Source: Petrosia ficiformis (Eukaryota > Porifera > Demospongiae > Haplosclerida > Petrosiidae). From it: a stretch of 64,000 bases of DNA. The notes under the pieces are model-generated. The model was not told the DNA's origin, ran no database searches, and saw only the letters and a program-made list of their open reading frames with translations. Shown here piece after piece: positions 1-11,120 of the stretch. The DNA lies in contig OX345648.1 in assembly GCA_947044365.1 (NCBI GenBank), forward strand, positions 4,096,096 through 4,160,095. Direction: 5' to 3'. Made by a program: the position numbers and the translations under genes. Every line of letters begins with the position of its first letter. Position 1 is the stretch's first letter.

Positions 1-1104
1 ACAATATACATGTACATAATTATAATGATTATAATCATACACTATACAAGTACAGTCGCATACACTATACAGGTACGGCATACAGATACCATAGATTGGG
101 AAATTTTCTCTGTTGAAAAATGTCATTGCTCTTTCTTATCCACAAAAATTGATCTTCAAATCTTAATAATATTTATTTATTTTTGAAATCTTAATAAATA
201 ATAATTATACATGTGTTTATATACAGTAGAACTCCTCTATTCCAAGCTCCCTGAAATGAGGACATCTCTGTATTGAAGATACTTAAAAATGTCAAAAACT
301 ATCCTCTATACTATAAATTTTATTAATACGGATCATGTACATGTACATGCAAAGCTTGATGAACTTTTTATACCATGAAAAAATCCCAAACTCTGGCATA
401 TGTATGTATGTAGATATACACACCATCTAGATTGTACCTCTCGTATGGAGCTTTAAGATTGAATTCCTTCATCTCCTCTGAAATGTAGACTGAAATTTAG
501 GATTTTTTGCTAATTCAAGTATTGCTAATTCTATCAAGTGTCTAAAATGAACAATAATGAATTACATGTACTGTCATATAGATAGATACATAACAATATA
601 CATTTGTGTAATTTTGATTAACTATAATTAAAACCTCTTTCAGTAAGACATTGTGACTTTTAGTTAACTAAACTTTATTTGCTAAGTTTCATTTATCATC
701 AAACAGATCAGTATCATTTGATATTCAGTTTTGGAGTAAAAAGGACATTTGATGCTTGGACCAAGAATTTGAAGCTACTGTTCCAGACCATCTTTCTCCC
801 GTCTGATGTGGCAGTCTGGGAATGAGACTGACAGAATTAGGGTGGCACTCGGGTAATTAGCATATTCATTAACCGCCATACATTTGTAATAGCAGATATT
901 GAGGTAACTTGCTCACACTCTGTTGCTCTAAAATTTTAAAAACCAGTAACTAAAAAACTAAACTGTTTAGCAAAGGTCCTATAAACTGTTATATATATAT
1001 ATATATATATATCCCAATGCGGCAAAACATCAAAGTAAACAATAGGTTTATAAATCAGATATAGCACCCTGTGGTCAAATGCCGTCGAAACAGACTACAA
1101 GAAA

Positions 1105-1499
1105 ACAACGCTTACCTTCTCCAAACTGCCGGATTCCAATGCATGTACTAGAAAGCCACTTTATAAAGTGTTATATAGTTGATTTGGTTTTCAAAAACGA
1201 AGCCATTAGACCTCTTTATGGCTTCACAATTTGGAAATTGATATATAATTCTGTTGCAATAATTTTGAAGTCTATGGTATGTATAAATATATATATATAA
1301 TTATTTGAATACCAACACCTCCGACCAAATTCTTAAGCGGAGACAGAAAAGTCAACTCAATACACAGATCTCAAAAAGAGGAGGAGTCTGACTCGCAAGA
1401 CTATATTTACTAATTAATATGGTGTAAGGTATATTTACCTTCAGGCCCTTCTCCTAGCCCTCCTTCTTCAGCCATCATCATGAAAAGGGTAATTAATAA
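1105..1499 (-). other. Possible first two exons of a divergent minus-strand gene (copy 1)
   Basis: On the minus strand a short ATG exon (three Met codons then AEEGGLGEGPE) ends at a canonical donor (GAAG/GTAAAT, near 1438). A second small exon is bounded by an acceptor (CTTTCTAG, near 1158) and a strong donor (GAGAAG/GTAAGC, near 1113). The two join in frame to give about 25 residues with no stop. No third exon was found, and the protein is not recognised. The same signals are preserved in copy 2. If real, this gene and the beta-helix gene would share the region between them as a two-way promoter. Confidence 0.25.
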
Positions 1500-1604
1500 A
1501 CAATTCTTTATTGATAGCAAAAAAGGTGTAGGAAACATAATTTCGTTCCAATTTCGGTGATCACGTGGTAAAATTTGGCCAAATTTTGGCGGCAAAACCA
1601 CGTA

Positions 1605-1894
1605 TACATATCTATTGGGTTGGGTCTGGCTTGCGAAACTAATAATATATACAACATTTCAGTTTTCCAACTTTAGGTGTAGTACTACTGTGTTGATTGC
1701 TGATTTTTTTAATGTCTTGTTTAACTTATATACGATTTTAAAAACAAGTTCTTTGCAATGCCTGTAGAGGGGAGGGGCTGGCTATAAGTAGGCCTATTCC
1801 AAGACTAGTATCTAAAATAATTATTCTTTTAATATTAAAAACGTTTGAATGTAATTATTAATGTATTCTTTTCATCTACATGATCTACTACTTG
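1605..1894. other. 290 bp upstream segment present only in duplication copy 1
   Basis: In copy 1, 290 bp separate CCACGTA from AATCAGGA upstream of the beta-helix gene. In copy 2 the two flanks are joined directly (near 17739). No terminal inverted repeats or target-site duplication are obvious, so a deletion in copy 2 is as likely as an insertion in copy 1. The segment is AT-rich and I see no gene in it. It begins about 110 bp upstream of the start-codon region, so the two paralogues may differ in upstream control. Confidence 0.8.
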
Positions 1895-2004
1895 AATCAG
1901 GAGCAGCAAGGCCCCAATGTATATAGACCTAAAAAAATAAGGTGGGGCAATGAAGTGCACCACGTGCATGGGCGTCCTTATATATATATATATATACGTA
2001 GTCT

Positions 2005-5000
2005 ATGATAGTACTGCACAGTGCAGTGATGGTCAACTCTACTATCGTGTTCGCAGTCTTCGCACTGCTTCTCGTTCCTTCTTTGATTGTCGCCGAATGG
2101 GAACGAAACATTTACGTACAATCTACAGGAGGAATCGATAATGAATCCTGTTGGACTGATGAGACTCCGTGTGCTACGATCAATTTTGCACTGAAAGGCG
2201 TTAAACATGACTCTACTGTTATATTTGTTCATCCAGGTACATATGGACTTGACAATGGAACGGAAACTCAATTGAGAGGTAAGTCTCAAGTGGGTATTAT
2301 TGGTCTATCTATTCCAGTTAATATATCATGTAGTCCATTCACTGGACTATCATTTACCATGACGGAAAACATTATCCTTGAAAATCTCACATTTCATGGT
2401 TGTGGTGGACTACAGAATATAGACTTTAACAAACAGTCCTTTACTTTTCAAGTAGCAGTGTTCATGTTATTCTGTAAAAATATACAGATTAACAATGTAG
2501 TGATTAAATCGTCTAATGGTATTGGTCTTACAATGTACAATACAGTGGGTAATGTATCTGTATGGGGTTCTACATTAATAGATAATAAACTGAAAGGCCA
2601 AGGATCATTAAATCAGTTTGCTTGCGGAGGTGGTGGAATGAAAATCGAATTCCTAGCGCTTAATATAAACGATATGCACACTGAATCAACATATATTACT
2701 AATACTAACTATACTATTAGTAATTCGGTATTCCTCTCAAATAAAGCTACCTCCCATTATTCTTGCTTTCTGGAGCATAATAGTTATGGAGGAGGTTTGT
2801 CAATTATATTAAGAGGTCAGGCTAGTAATAACATGTTTGTAATAGATTCCAATGTAATAGAAAGCAACAATGCTGATAATGGAGGAGGCTTGTATATCTC
2901 AGCTGAGTCAGAAATTAGTGTTTTTATTAGAAATACCACCATTTCTAGTAATACAGCATTTACAGGTTTAGCAGTATCCTTAATTAACAATGGTAGTCAT
3001 AGTGGTGATAACTATTATGAAATTTCAAACAGCACAATTATTGAAAATAGTCCAAAATGTAAAATAAATAAACGATCAAGTTCTGGTACAATTTTTGCTG
3101 ATGGCATAAATTTAAATTTTACTGGCTATATTCTAATTGAAAGAAATTATGCATCAGGATTGAAGGCCAAACATCAGACAAAGATAACAGTCAGCGAGAA
3201 ATCCTTTCTTAACTTTGAGGAGAATAATGGTGTTGTTGGCGGAGCTATTGCATTGTTTGATTGCAGCTATGTTGTTGTTTATCCTAATACACAACTAAAT
3301 TTCACAAATAATCATGTTTCTGACAAAGGTGGTGCTATCTACTCTGGTCTGTGTACTTTTAATGGTGATAATATCATTCCTGTTTCACAATGCTTCATAC
3401 AGTACTATCGTCCCCATATTCATCCTGATGAATGGGAAGATGTAAATTTTCATTTTATCTCAAACACATACACAGCCTGTATTCCTCATTATGATGAGTA
3501 TGATTATTATTATTATGCAAATTTTCAATATGTTAAATATAACAAGAGTAATGCAATCAGCACTGCATCACTTTCTTTATGTTGGTGGCCATCTCTTAAC
3601 TCTTCATTACTTACACCTGATGACACTGACAATACTCTATGTTGGAATAACTGGTACTACTCACAATATTACTGCTCCGTTTCTGAAAATTTCGATTCTG
3701 ATTATAATTCACATTATTATGACAATTGTTCAGAAGATGAATGTAGTACTGCTAACTGCAGAGAGTGTGTTCATTATGATAAATGTAAAGATAATCAAGC
3801 CGTACCTATTAATTCTTTTCAACTATCCTGCTATGATTGTGATTCTACTTCAGTAGTGTATGGATGGTTAATATTTATATTTGTCCAAATGCTACCTGTT
3901 ACACTTCTGGTGTTGTTAATAATGACACTCAATATCAACCTCACTCAAGGATCAGCTAGCGGTTACATTTTATATTGTCAACTTCTAAGTACTTCATTCC
4001 CTGGATTACGGACAGGATATCCAGCATGGCTACAACTTCCTGTTAGTCAAACAAGTCCGATTACTTTTCTGCCCTTTAGTATTTGGAATCTTAACTTTCT
4101 AACTGCCTTACCTACCTGTAATTCATATCCTTTTACATCAGAAAAAATATCAAATGGAATTCCAGTATTTATAACTTGTAGCATGGATCAATTAGGAGCC
4201 ATATCATTTTGGTATTTAATAGCAGCATACCCAATGGTCCTATTAATACTACTCTATATCTGGCTTATGATGTATGAGAAAGGATTCATGTGTGTTGTGT
4301 ACATTACTAGACCTATCCATCGTCTAATAGCACGTTTTTGGCATATGTTTGATATTGAACCATCATTGATTCATTCTATAGCTTCAGTCTATGTTCTGTG
4401 TTTCATGCAATTTGCAGCCACTTCTCTAAAACTTCTTAATGTTTTTTACATTGATCAGTATGGCAAAGTACAATCAAATGTAACTTTCTATTATGATCAT
4501 AGTTTGCATTACTTTGGTTGGCCCCACAGTTTAGCAGGATTATTTGCAGTTACTATTCTCATATTCATATTAATAGTCCCTACATTGTATGTCCTTTTTT
4601 ATCCATTCAAATGGTTTCAGAGGCTTCTTAGCAAATTTAAACTAAATAAACAATTTCTGGTAGCATTAGCTGATGTCTTCACAGGACCTTACAAAGATGG
4701 ATCGGATAACTCTAAAGGTTATCGATGGTTTGCAGGACTGTACTTACTGCTTCGTGTTGTTTTTATCAGCTTTTACATTTCAGGTGTTGATGTCCTAGTA
4801 GTGAGTCTACAATTATCATTAACCCTTTTAATGAGCATTGTTTTGAATATTTTTAGACCATATAAAAGAACTATACATAACTTTTCTGAAACATCGTTGT
4901 GGCTACTTCTTTCAATTACTAGTGCATTAAGGTTATCTCGATACTTAACTTATTTGCCATTTTTTGGCTTCATATACTTTCCACTAATAATAGTAATTCC

Positions 5001-5274
5001 ATACTGTGTATTCTGGATGGTTAAAAAAATTAAAAGGTGTTGTGATTATCATAAATCTAGACGTACTGCTATCAACAATCTTGATGAAAACACACTTACA
5101 GATGAGAATCTTAAATCACCATACATGTTAAGTGATGATAATGATGATGTTGAATTTGCTGATCGTCTCATGAATCCTGATCTATATGATGAACAACATG
5201 TTGGTATTCTTCCTGTTCCATCACCTCCTCCTCCCTCAAGTCATGAGTCAAAGCTTAAGACGTGTCCTCTTTAA
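2005..5274 (+). CDS. Secreted beta-helix-like / multi-pass membrane protein, copy 1 (1089 aa)
   Basis: A single intronless frame encodes 1089 residues. The second Met (residue 9, base 2029) begins a very good signal peptide (MVNSTIVFAVFALLLVPSLIV), so translation may start there. Residues about 35-480 are rich in NxS/T sequons and in GGGLYIS- or GGAI-type repeats separated by Asn-rich strands, the pattern of right-handed parallel beta-helix (pectin-lyase-like or Pmp-like) folds. A Tyr/Cys-rich segment (about 490-615) follows. Hydrophobic segments start near residues 621, 732, 790, 842, 909, 930, 962 and 988. The C-terminal tail is acidic and then proline-rich (PVPSPPPPSS). The likely topology is an extracellular ectodomain on a multi-pass membrane anchor. 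Function is unknown; a recognition or adhesion role is only a guess. A TA-rich tract lies directly upstream and AATAAA signals near 5480. Confidence 0.9.
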   Translation: MIVLHSAVMVNSTIVFAVFALLLVPSLIVAEWERNIYVQSTGGIDNESCWTDETPCATINFALKGVKHDSTVIFVHPGTYGLDNGTETQLRGKSQVGIIGLSIPVNISCSPFTGLSFTMTENIILENLTFHGCGGLQNIDFNKQSFTFQVAVFMLFCKNIQINNVVIKSSNGIGLTMYNTVGNVSVWGSTLIDNKLKGQGSLNQFACGGGGMKIEFLALNINDMHTESTYITNTNYTISNSVFLSNKATSHYSCFLEHNSYGGGLSIILRGQASNNMFVIDSNVIESNNADNGGGLYISAESEISVFIRNTTISSNTAFTGLAVSLINNGSHSGDNYYEISNSTIIENSPKCKINKRSSSGTIFADGINLNFTGYILIERNYASGLKAKHQTKITVSEKSFLNFEENNGVVGGAIALFDCSYVVVYPNTQLNFTNNHVSDKGGAIYSGLCTFNGDNIIPVSQCFIQYYRPHIHPDEWEDVNFHFISNTYTACIPHYDEYDYYYYANFQYVKYNKSNAISTASLSLCWWPSLNSSLLTPDDTDNTLCWNNWYYSQYYCSVSENFDSDYNSHYYDNCSEDECSTANCRECVHYDKCKDNQAVPINSFQLSCYDCDSTSVVYGWLIFIFVQMLPVTLLVLLIMTLNINLTQGSASGYILYCQLLSTSFPGLRTGYPAWLQLPVSQTSPITFLPFSIWNLNFLTALPTCNSYPFTSEKISNGIPVFITCSMDQLGAISFWYLIAAYPMVLLILLYIWLMMYEKGFMCVVYITRPIHRLIARFWHMFDIEPSLIHSIASVYVLCFMQFAATSLKLLNVFYIDQYGKVQSNVTFYYDHSLHYFGWPHSLAGLFAVTILIFILIVPTLYVLFYPFKWFQRLLSKFKLNKQFLVALADVFTGPYKDGSDNSKGYRWFAGLYLLLRVVFISFYISGVDVLVVSLQLSLTLLMSIVLNIFRPYKRTIHNFSETSLWLLLSITSALRLSRYLTYLPFFGFIYFPLIIVIPYCVFWMVKKIKRCCDYHKSRRTAINNLDENTLTDENLKSPYMLSDDNDDVEFADRLMNPDLYDEQHVGILPVPSPPPPSSHESKLKTCPL

Positions 5275-6365
5275 ATTCATGCATTGTCTTATGGTACTAC
5301 TGTTTTGACATAGCTTTTCTTACTGTCATTATTATTATGTGTGATTATTAATATTATTTACTTAAAATTAAGTCCATTAATTTTTTTAACTTGATATATA
5401 ACATTTAATAATATTATTGCATATTATGTTTGTGTATTGCATAAATTTGTAATTTTTTTTTTGCCAGTATGTATAAATATAATAATAAATTTAATTAGAT
5501 TTTTTTTCCGTTTTCTTTTATTATAATTGTGTTAGGGTTTTGATGTGTTTGATTCTGTTTTCTTTACTATAATTACATATAGCTAGTATGGTGTAATGAA
5601 ATTATCAAAGCAATTTTTGAAATTATTGAAGTGCATAGAAACTACAATTACAGTACTCCACCTACACAGGCAAGGATTAATTATATCATTTTTCTGCTCT
5701 AATGATAAACTATAATGAGATGAATGTACCAATGTTGCAGACCCTCACCATTAATATGATTACATCACTCTAAAAACTGATGTGTTGTTTTGACTAATTG
5801 GTTAGAACAGATTCATACATATTTTGGCTTGTTTTTATAATTAGGTAATATTGCACTAATAATTCTCTTAACTTATCAATAAATAATGATATTTGATATT
5901 CAATTTCATCAAACTCAATCATAGAGCTATATAGGATATACATTTCCTGAGGGTGTTACATAGCTAGCTATTCATGCATTATTGGTATGTAGAGTAACAA
6001 GCTGTATAAAACCTTCTTTAACAAAACAGAATACAATAATGATATTACATGACAACACATATTGTGTAAAAAGAAAATATCAAGCACCATAACTGAACAT
6101 GATGTTTTAAATTGAAACGGAATAGACAGCATAAATAGACACACAAAAGCGTAACCTGCTAGGTATTGATTTTGATACATGAAGCACCCCAATTCCTGAT
6201 GTACTTCGATATACGTTATGATAATTATTTATACAATATAGGTATAATCATCTTTATTGAAAACGTTTTTTTTATGATTCTTGTAACAATAAAACATGAA
6301 AGCAAATTATATATTCAAACAGAATGCGCTTCATGTTTAATAAATAAACAAGTGTATATAGAGAA
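5275..6365. other. 3' region downstream of beta-helix gene copy 1
   Basis: AT-rich, with several AATAAA-like signals within 250 bp of the stop codon. Its counterpart is 21134-22140. I see no gene; short open frames here are not conserved between the two copies. Confidence 0.6.
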
Positions 6366-6369
6366 AAAA

Positions 6370-6725
6370 AGTATCCCTATGATTGCTTTATAGTGTCCAG
6401 CATTCAGTAATCATGGCTGACTTTATCATGCCTGAAACACAACAGCCTATTGTAGTTATTATTTTGATTATCTACTATCTTTACCTCTTGTAGAACTTTA
6501 TGAATATATTTCAGGTAGAATAGTTAGCTAGTAGTTCCAGTTTCTATGTAAGCTACAAGCAGCGCTGAGTTCGAGCGCGCGTTCTATTACGCGCCAAGCC
6601 CATTAATTGACCGAGCCCCCGGGAATGACGCAACTTCCTTAACTACGTATACAACGCATACTCGCGTAAGTGGACACAAGAAAATAAATATAGTTCGAAC
6701 CCGTGGGAAAGCAATCATAGGGATG
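6370..6725. mobile_element. MITE family M1, first of a pair
   Basis: The left end reads ATCCCTATGATTGCTTT and the right end is its reverse complement, AAAGCAATCATAGGGAT, giving 17 bp terminal inverted repeats about 350 bp apart. The interior contains the motif CCCATTAATTGACCGAGCCC shared with other copies. No coding capacity. Absent from the equivalent position in duplication copy 2 (about 22140-22200). Confidence 0.8.
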
Positions 6726-6783
6726 ACCCTACGGGGCATAAAAATTTATAAATAATTTTTTAACAAGTGTATATAGAGAAAAA

Positions 6784-7200
6784 AAGTATCCCTATGATTG
6801 CTTTATGGTGTCCAGCATTCAGTAATGATGGCTGACTTTATCATGCCTGAAACACAACAGCCTATTATAGTTATTATTTTGATCATCTATTCTCTTTACC
6901 TTCTAAAGAATCTTGTAGAACTTTAGAAATATATTGCAGGTGGAATAGTCAGCTAGTAGTTCCAGTTTCTAATTCTATGTAAGCTACAAGCAGCTTTCTT
7001 CCTGCTGAATTCATTGCAGTTCAAGCGCGCATTCTATTACGCGCCACGCCCATTAATTGACCGAGCCCCCCCCCCCCCCCCCCCGGGAATGGATGTAACT
7101 TCCTTAACTACGTATACAACGCATACTCACGTAGGTGACACAAGAATAATTATAAATATATATAGTTCGAACCCGTGGGAAAGCAATCATAGGGATGGCC
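6784..7200. mobile_element. MITE family M1, second of a pair
   Basis: Second copy of the element at 6370-6725, same orientation and terminal inverted repeats, with a poly-C run of 16 or more bases near 7070. The short leader AACAAGTGTATATAGAG precedes both copies, so the pair probably arose by local tandem duplication after insertion. Confidence 0.8.
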
Positions 7201-7204
7201 CTAC

Positions 7205-7440
7205 GGGCCATAAAAATAAAATGAAAGGGCGTGTATAGGGATGGCAAAACCAAAAAACAGAAATAAGATTGGGATAATACTTTATCAACAAAATTCAACT
7301 AACCACTTCCACATAATAACCCTACATAACCATAGCTTTTTTTTGTTTCACTTTTACTCAATCAATAAGGCATAGCTAATCCCAATCTTGTTTCTGTGCT
7401 TTTTCCATTTTGCCATCCCAACATGGCCTTTCATTTTTTT
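7205..7440. mobile_element. MITE family M2
   Basis: Long imperfect inverted repeat. The left arm contains GAAAGGGCGTGT then AGATTGGGATAA; the right arm contains TAATCCCAATCTTG and ends near ATGGCCTTTC. A related copy is at 22197-22458 in duplication copy 2, so this insertion predates the duplication. Confidence 0.7.
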
Positions 7441-8200
7441 TTATTCTATAGCTATATAAAGCTGTGACATAACATTCAAGGTACATAAATTCGTTTGCAA
7501 TTTAATTCAATGGAAATTGAGTCTGTTCTGTAGCATCAATTGCTTTACTGACATAAATTAGGTAATTAGTACAAAATCAAGTAAATGAGAGATTCAGTTA
7601 ATAGTGAGACAGTAATGGTGAACTCCAAGTAAGAAATGAAAGATAAGCATGCAACACTACAAATTGTACATGTATGTCAGCCATGATTACTGAAAGATGA
7701 GCAAATCAGTGGGGACCTTGTGTACATTGAGGTGTTGATCCTGAAATTTGAGAAAGGAACACCCATTGAAATGTGTTTCATAGCCTATACACTTAGTGCT
7801 CGTGTACTCAGAGTTTTTGATGCCAGTTGATGACTATACATGTACATACAAGTACACCTGCTATATAAACATGTCAAACCAGTTTATTTTCTCAGAAATG
7901 ACGTTTTGACTGTGCTTAACCCACACTAAATGGGCAATATTTTTTATAGTGTTAGTATAAACCATGAACATCATCCAAAACCACTAACTTTATAATAATT
8001 ATATAAACCCTAAATAAACTAGCAATGAAAATTATTTATAAATAATCGTCAATAGAATCATTACACTAAAATCGAATATTTCACAAAAAAGAGACTATAT
8101 ATTACTAATAATTATGGGTGAAGGTACATTAAGTTTAATTACTAATAAACAAACTTGTGGATTCTGTCATGACACTTTAATTATACTAATAGTGCATTTG
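7441..8200. other. Non-coding stretch, no recognised feature
   Basis: AT-rich sequence with a counterpart in copy 2 at 22459-23235, including small indels. No gene, RNA gene or element recognised. Confidence 0.5.
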
Positions 8201-8211
8201 AAGATCAAAAA

Positions 8212-8465
8212 GAACCAAAGTGTACAGTTCCATACTTGGAATTGAGCATAGCATTGAACTCTTTTTTCCAATTTTCCTTCAAATTTCACTAACAAATTTA
8301 ATCTTGGTATCTTGTTTTCGATTAAGCTGTTGTAGACTCTTATACTCGTGGTGATCGGACTCAGGGGTGACCAACGCTCCAGGTTTTGTGATGGAACGAT
8401 CAGGTTTCTGAGGGATCAACAGTAGTCGGCTGACTCGGCTCGACACGTATTGCTTTGTCCATCGC
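8212..8465 (-). pseudogene. Truncated Schlafen/AlbA_2-like gene remnant (copy 1)
   Basis: Matches the 5' end and the extreme 3' tail of the minus-strand gene at 23216-24440. Everything corresponding to 23248-24166 (about 919 bp) is missing, with the flanks joined at about 8215 (AGAA/CCAAAG). The remaining frame, read on the minus strand from an ATG near 8463, also hits a stop early (SETC then TGA). The AlbA_2 core is therefore gone. This is a deletion after the segmental duplication, or an insertion in copy 2; the first is more likely because copy 2 carries a long coherent coding region there. Confidence 0.7.
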
Positions 8466-8779
8466 TAGTTGAAAAAGAAACAGAATTGTAATATCTCACT
8501 CTTTAGTTACTGAAACACTATTATTTTTTGTATTGAAAGAAAACTAGTACATGTACTTGGTGTTCACTTTACTAGAATAATCCATACAGAGATCACTGTT
8601 AAACACAGGTTAAATCACCATTGATTACAACACAAAAATAGATTTAGAATAAATTAAGAATGTGACATCATGACTCATTCAAAACAATAACAAAGTGTGT
8701 AGAGAGAGACAGAGAGAAAGCGAGACAGACATAGATTTACCTCAGATGCAAAATAATTATGTTTCCATTAATCTAGTAG

Positions 8780-8974
8780 CTAGTTTAGAAATATCTGTAA
8801 TGCTATTATCCTTTTCACACCAGCAGCTTCTCTAGTTTTATAGTTTGCCTCAGGTCCAGCCATTTTCAAAATATTTTCCAAACCTTTCAGTATAGGTTGA
8901 AGTATTTCAAGATCATGTGTATTCATCAGACTACACAATGAAGGTATACAGTCATGTCGTACAATAAAGCTCAC
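8780..8974 (-). pseudogene. Importin-alpha-like armadillo exon, late repeat (orphan)
   Basis: Minus-strand exon preceded by a canonical acceptor (TTATTCACAG) just above 8974. It encodes FIVRHDCIPSLCSLM, then LKGLENILKMAG and PEANYKTREAAG. In importin-alpha the last armadillo repeat has the same layout (a GCI-P-LC-LL element followed by GLENILRLGE). A possible donor (CTG/GTGTGA) lies near 8800. No other exon of the gene is recognisable nearby, while earlier armadillo exons lie at 26.2-27.9 kb in the second half of the duplication. It is therefore probably a stranded piece of the same ancestral gene. Confidence 0.65.
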
Positions 8975-9297
8975 CTGTGAATAAACGGATGAAAAGATGG
9001 GTAAATAGATATGGCATTATGTACAATTATAGTGTTATAATTGATATGGCTTATGGGATCTTCTCTGAAGAAGAATCACAATCAATTAAAACTTGAGTCA
9101 TTATATATTCAGTTTTAAATGTGTGCACATGTGCTACTGTGGGTTCAATCCACTTTCGTGGGTATTTGTACTACACATGTGCACAAGAAGCATTTCCATA
9201 GCAATTCTATCGATTTCAATGCTTGTGTCACACATGTATTGTATATATTATTATAAGTGTTGTATCATTTTGTGATGAGTCAAGTAATTGGTAGGGT

Positions 9298-9593
9298 TAG
9301 TGCTGTTTTAGTTAACTATAACTAAAACTAAAACCTCTTTTAGTAAGGCATTGTGACTTTTAGTTAACTAAACTATAACTAAATTACAGTTCTACTGCAA
9401 TAACTATAACTAACTAAATTGAAAATTGGCTAATAATGGGCACTTTTAGTTAGTTAACTAAAACTAAAACCCTTTAGTAAGCCTAATATTATTATAGTTA
9501 ATTAAACTATAACTAAACTAAAATTTGTGATAAACTAGTCATACTATAACTATAACTAAAAGTGGTCATTATTGTCATACTAAAACAACACTA
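9298..9593. mobile_element. MITE family M3 (TTAGTTAACTAA type)
   Basis: Starts TAGTGCTGTTTTAGTTAACT and ends with the inverted equivalent ACTAAAACAACACTA. It is flanked by GGGT on both sides, a probable target-site duplication. The interior is built of repeated palindromic TTAGTTAACTAA motifs. Related copies: 26112-26214, 36769-36952, 44397-44572, 48717-48972, and fragments near 641 and 16777. Confidence 0.8.
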
Positions 9594-9634
9594 GGGTGAT
9601 GCAGTTATACTGAATTTTCTTGCTGATTTGTAGT

Positions 9635-9818
9635 TTGAGCAAGCGTGCATGTGACATTCCATTAATTGACCAAGTTGAATGACACAACTTCTTAACTACA
9701 TATACAACACATACCCACGTACATGTAAGTGAAATAAACATATATATATATATATACATGTATATAAACAGATTCAACCCCATGGAAAGCAATCGTAGAG
9801 ATGGCCCTACGGGGTACA
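9635..9818. mobile_element. MITE family M1 fragment
   Basis: Contains CATTAATTGACCAAG and ends in AAAGCAATCGTAGAGATG, the diverged right terminus of family M1. The left end is missing or unrecognisable. A further degenerate piece (CACACCGGAATGATG) lies at about 9975-10030. Confidence 0.6.
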
Positions 9819-9819
9819 A

Positions 9820-11120
9820 AAAGCAACTCTAGATCTATGATACATGTAGATTAAACACAATAACAAATTATTGTTATTCATTTTTCACTCTTTTGTTAAT
9901 TCATTAATTTAAGCTAGTGCAGCTACATGTACTAGTTGCTGTTTCTACAAAAACTCAATTGGACATTGATTTATGTGCCACACCGGAATGATGTAATTTC
10001 TTTAACTACATCATAATCACATGCATGTGACACCAACATATAATTTTAAATACATGAATATAATATAGAAACAGTAAGTTGTAGCAGAAATGATATATAG
10101 TTGATCTCAGAGGCTATACAGTCTCAACTAAATATTTATCTATTTCTTGACAAACCATGGCATTAGTATTTGTGATGTACTGATAATTGGATCAGTAATC
10201 AGAATAGGTTATTTCTGAAGGGTGTAACCAATATTGTAATAAGTGTACTAATAATGACATTTCTTGTGATTGTAACATCATTTTATGATAATTATTGAGA
10301 AAATGCTTGGAAGAATCAGAAACCAGAAGGTAGATATAATATCAGATCAGTATCGGTTATCGTTACATAATTATCAGTTTATCGGGAAATCAGTAAAATC
10401 TCTTATCAGTGTATTACTAATTAGTAGAGCAAGAATTATCACACAAAGGATAAGTATTGGGATTTACAATCATAATTATCATGCAGTGTTCTGATTGAGA
10501 AATCAAATGAATTAATCCCATCTCAGATAAATTAATTACCTCTCATATAATATCACATTAAGTACATGTATGTAATTACCAGGTGAACACTATGTTAGAA
10601 TATGGATGTGGCTGGCTATATAGTAATTAATTATTGCATATTTCGATTTGAAAATTCTGATGAGAACACTGTTATACATGTACATACATTACAATTGCAA
10701 CACCTAACAAATATCATGATATAAATTATTAGTACTAATCTAATGTAGTGTCACCCAATCCTGTCGACATTACATATATCTTAAACAGTAATATTATTAT
10801 GCTGGGTAATTTACTCACTGTTTCCACACCCCCAAGTTCATAGGGTCAGAAAGTACATATTAGTGATGGGATAAAACAAAGTAACACATTTTAAAGTATC
10901 ATTGTTAAATAATTGTGTTAGAAGATATTGTTCATGAATTTAATTTGTGATCTTTGATGATCTGGCTAGACTGAAAGCTACATGTATAACTAACTACATG
11001 TCAAATTTAACCAACATTCACTAGATTCATTGGACAATGTCTGAATTTTAGTAGTTCAGTACCACTAGTTGATGCATTCTCAGTTGACAATTATTTTCAT
11101 AATTTGTTGTTGTTTTGATT
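9820..11120. other. Non-coding stretch between repeats
   Basis: AT-rich sequence with only short unsupported frames. Apart from the degenerate M1 fragment near 9975-10030 I recognise nothing. Confidence 0.5.

Larger units (their letters stand above)
1..8480. repeat. Segmental tandem duplication, copy 1
   Basis: Bases 1 onward match 16137 onward almost base for base, in direct orientation, through the beta-helix membrane gene and its downstream region to about 8480 (24460 in copy 2). Homology resumes at 8485, matching 26051. The left edge of copy 1 is cut by the window start, so the true unit may be longer. Copy 1 differs by a 290 bp segment in the upstream region (1605-1894), by two MITE insertions (about 6370-7200), and by loss of about 919 bp of the Schlafen-like gene at about 8215. 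The spacing between copies is about 16.1 kb, falling to 15.84 kb after the 290 bp indel. Confidence 0.95.

Noticed and set aside
781..850. Minus-strand reading with an IPRLPHQTGER-like peptide
   Set aside because: Too short and without splice or start support. Could be a dispersed repeat, but I cannot show it from this window.
1079..1300. 73-residue plus-strand frame, identical in both duplicates (also 17213-17434)
   Set aside because: Identity is explained by the recent duplication. It has no recognisable domain, ends in a TA repeat, and overlaps better minus-strand splice signals.
3491..3856. 121-residue frame inside the beta-helix gene (and 127 residues at 19332-19715)
   Set aside because: Out-of-frame shadow of the Tyr-rich coding segment; its Met/Ile-rich content comes from TAT-type codons read one base over.
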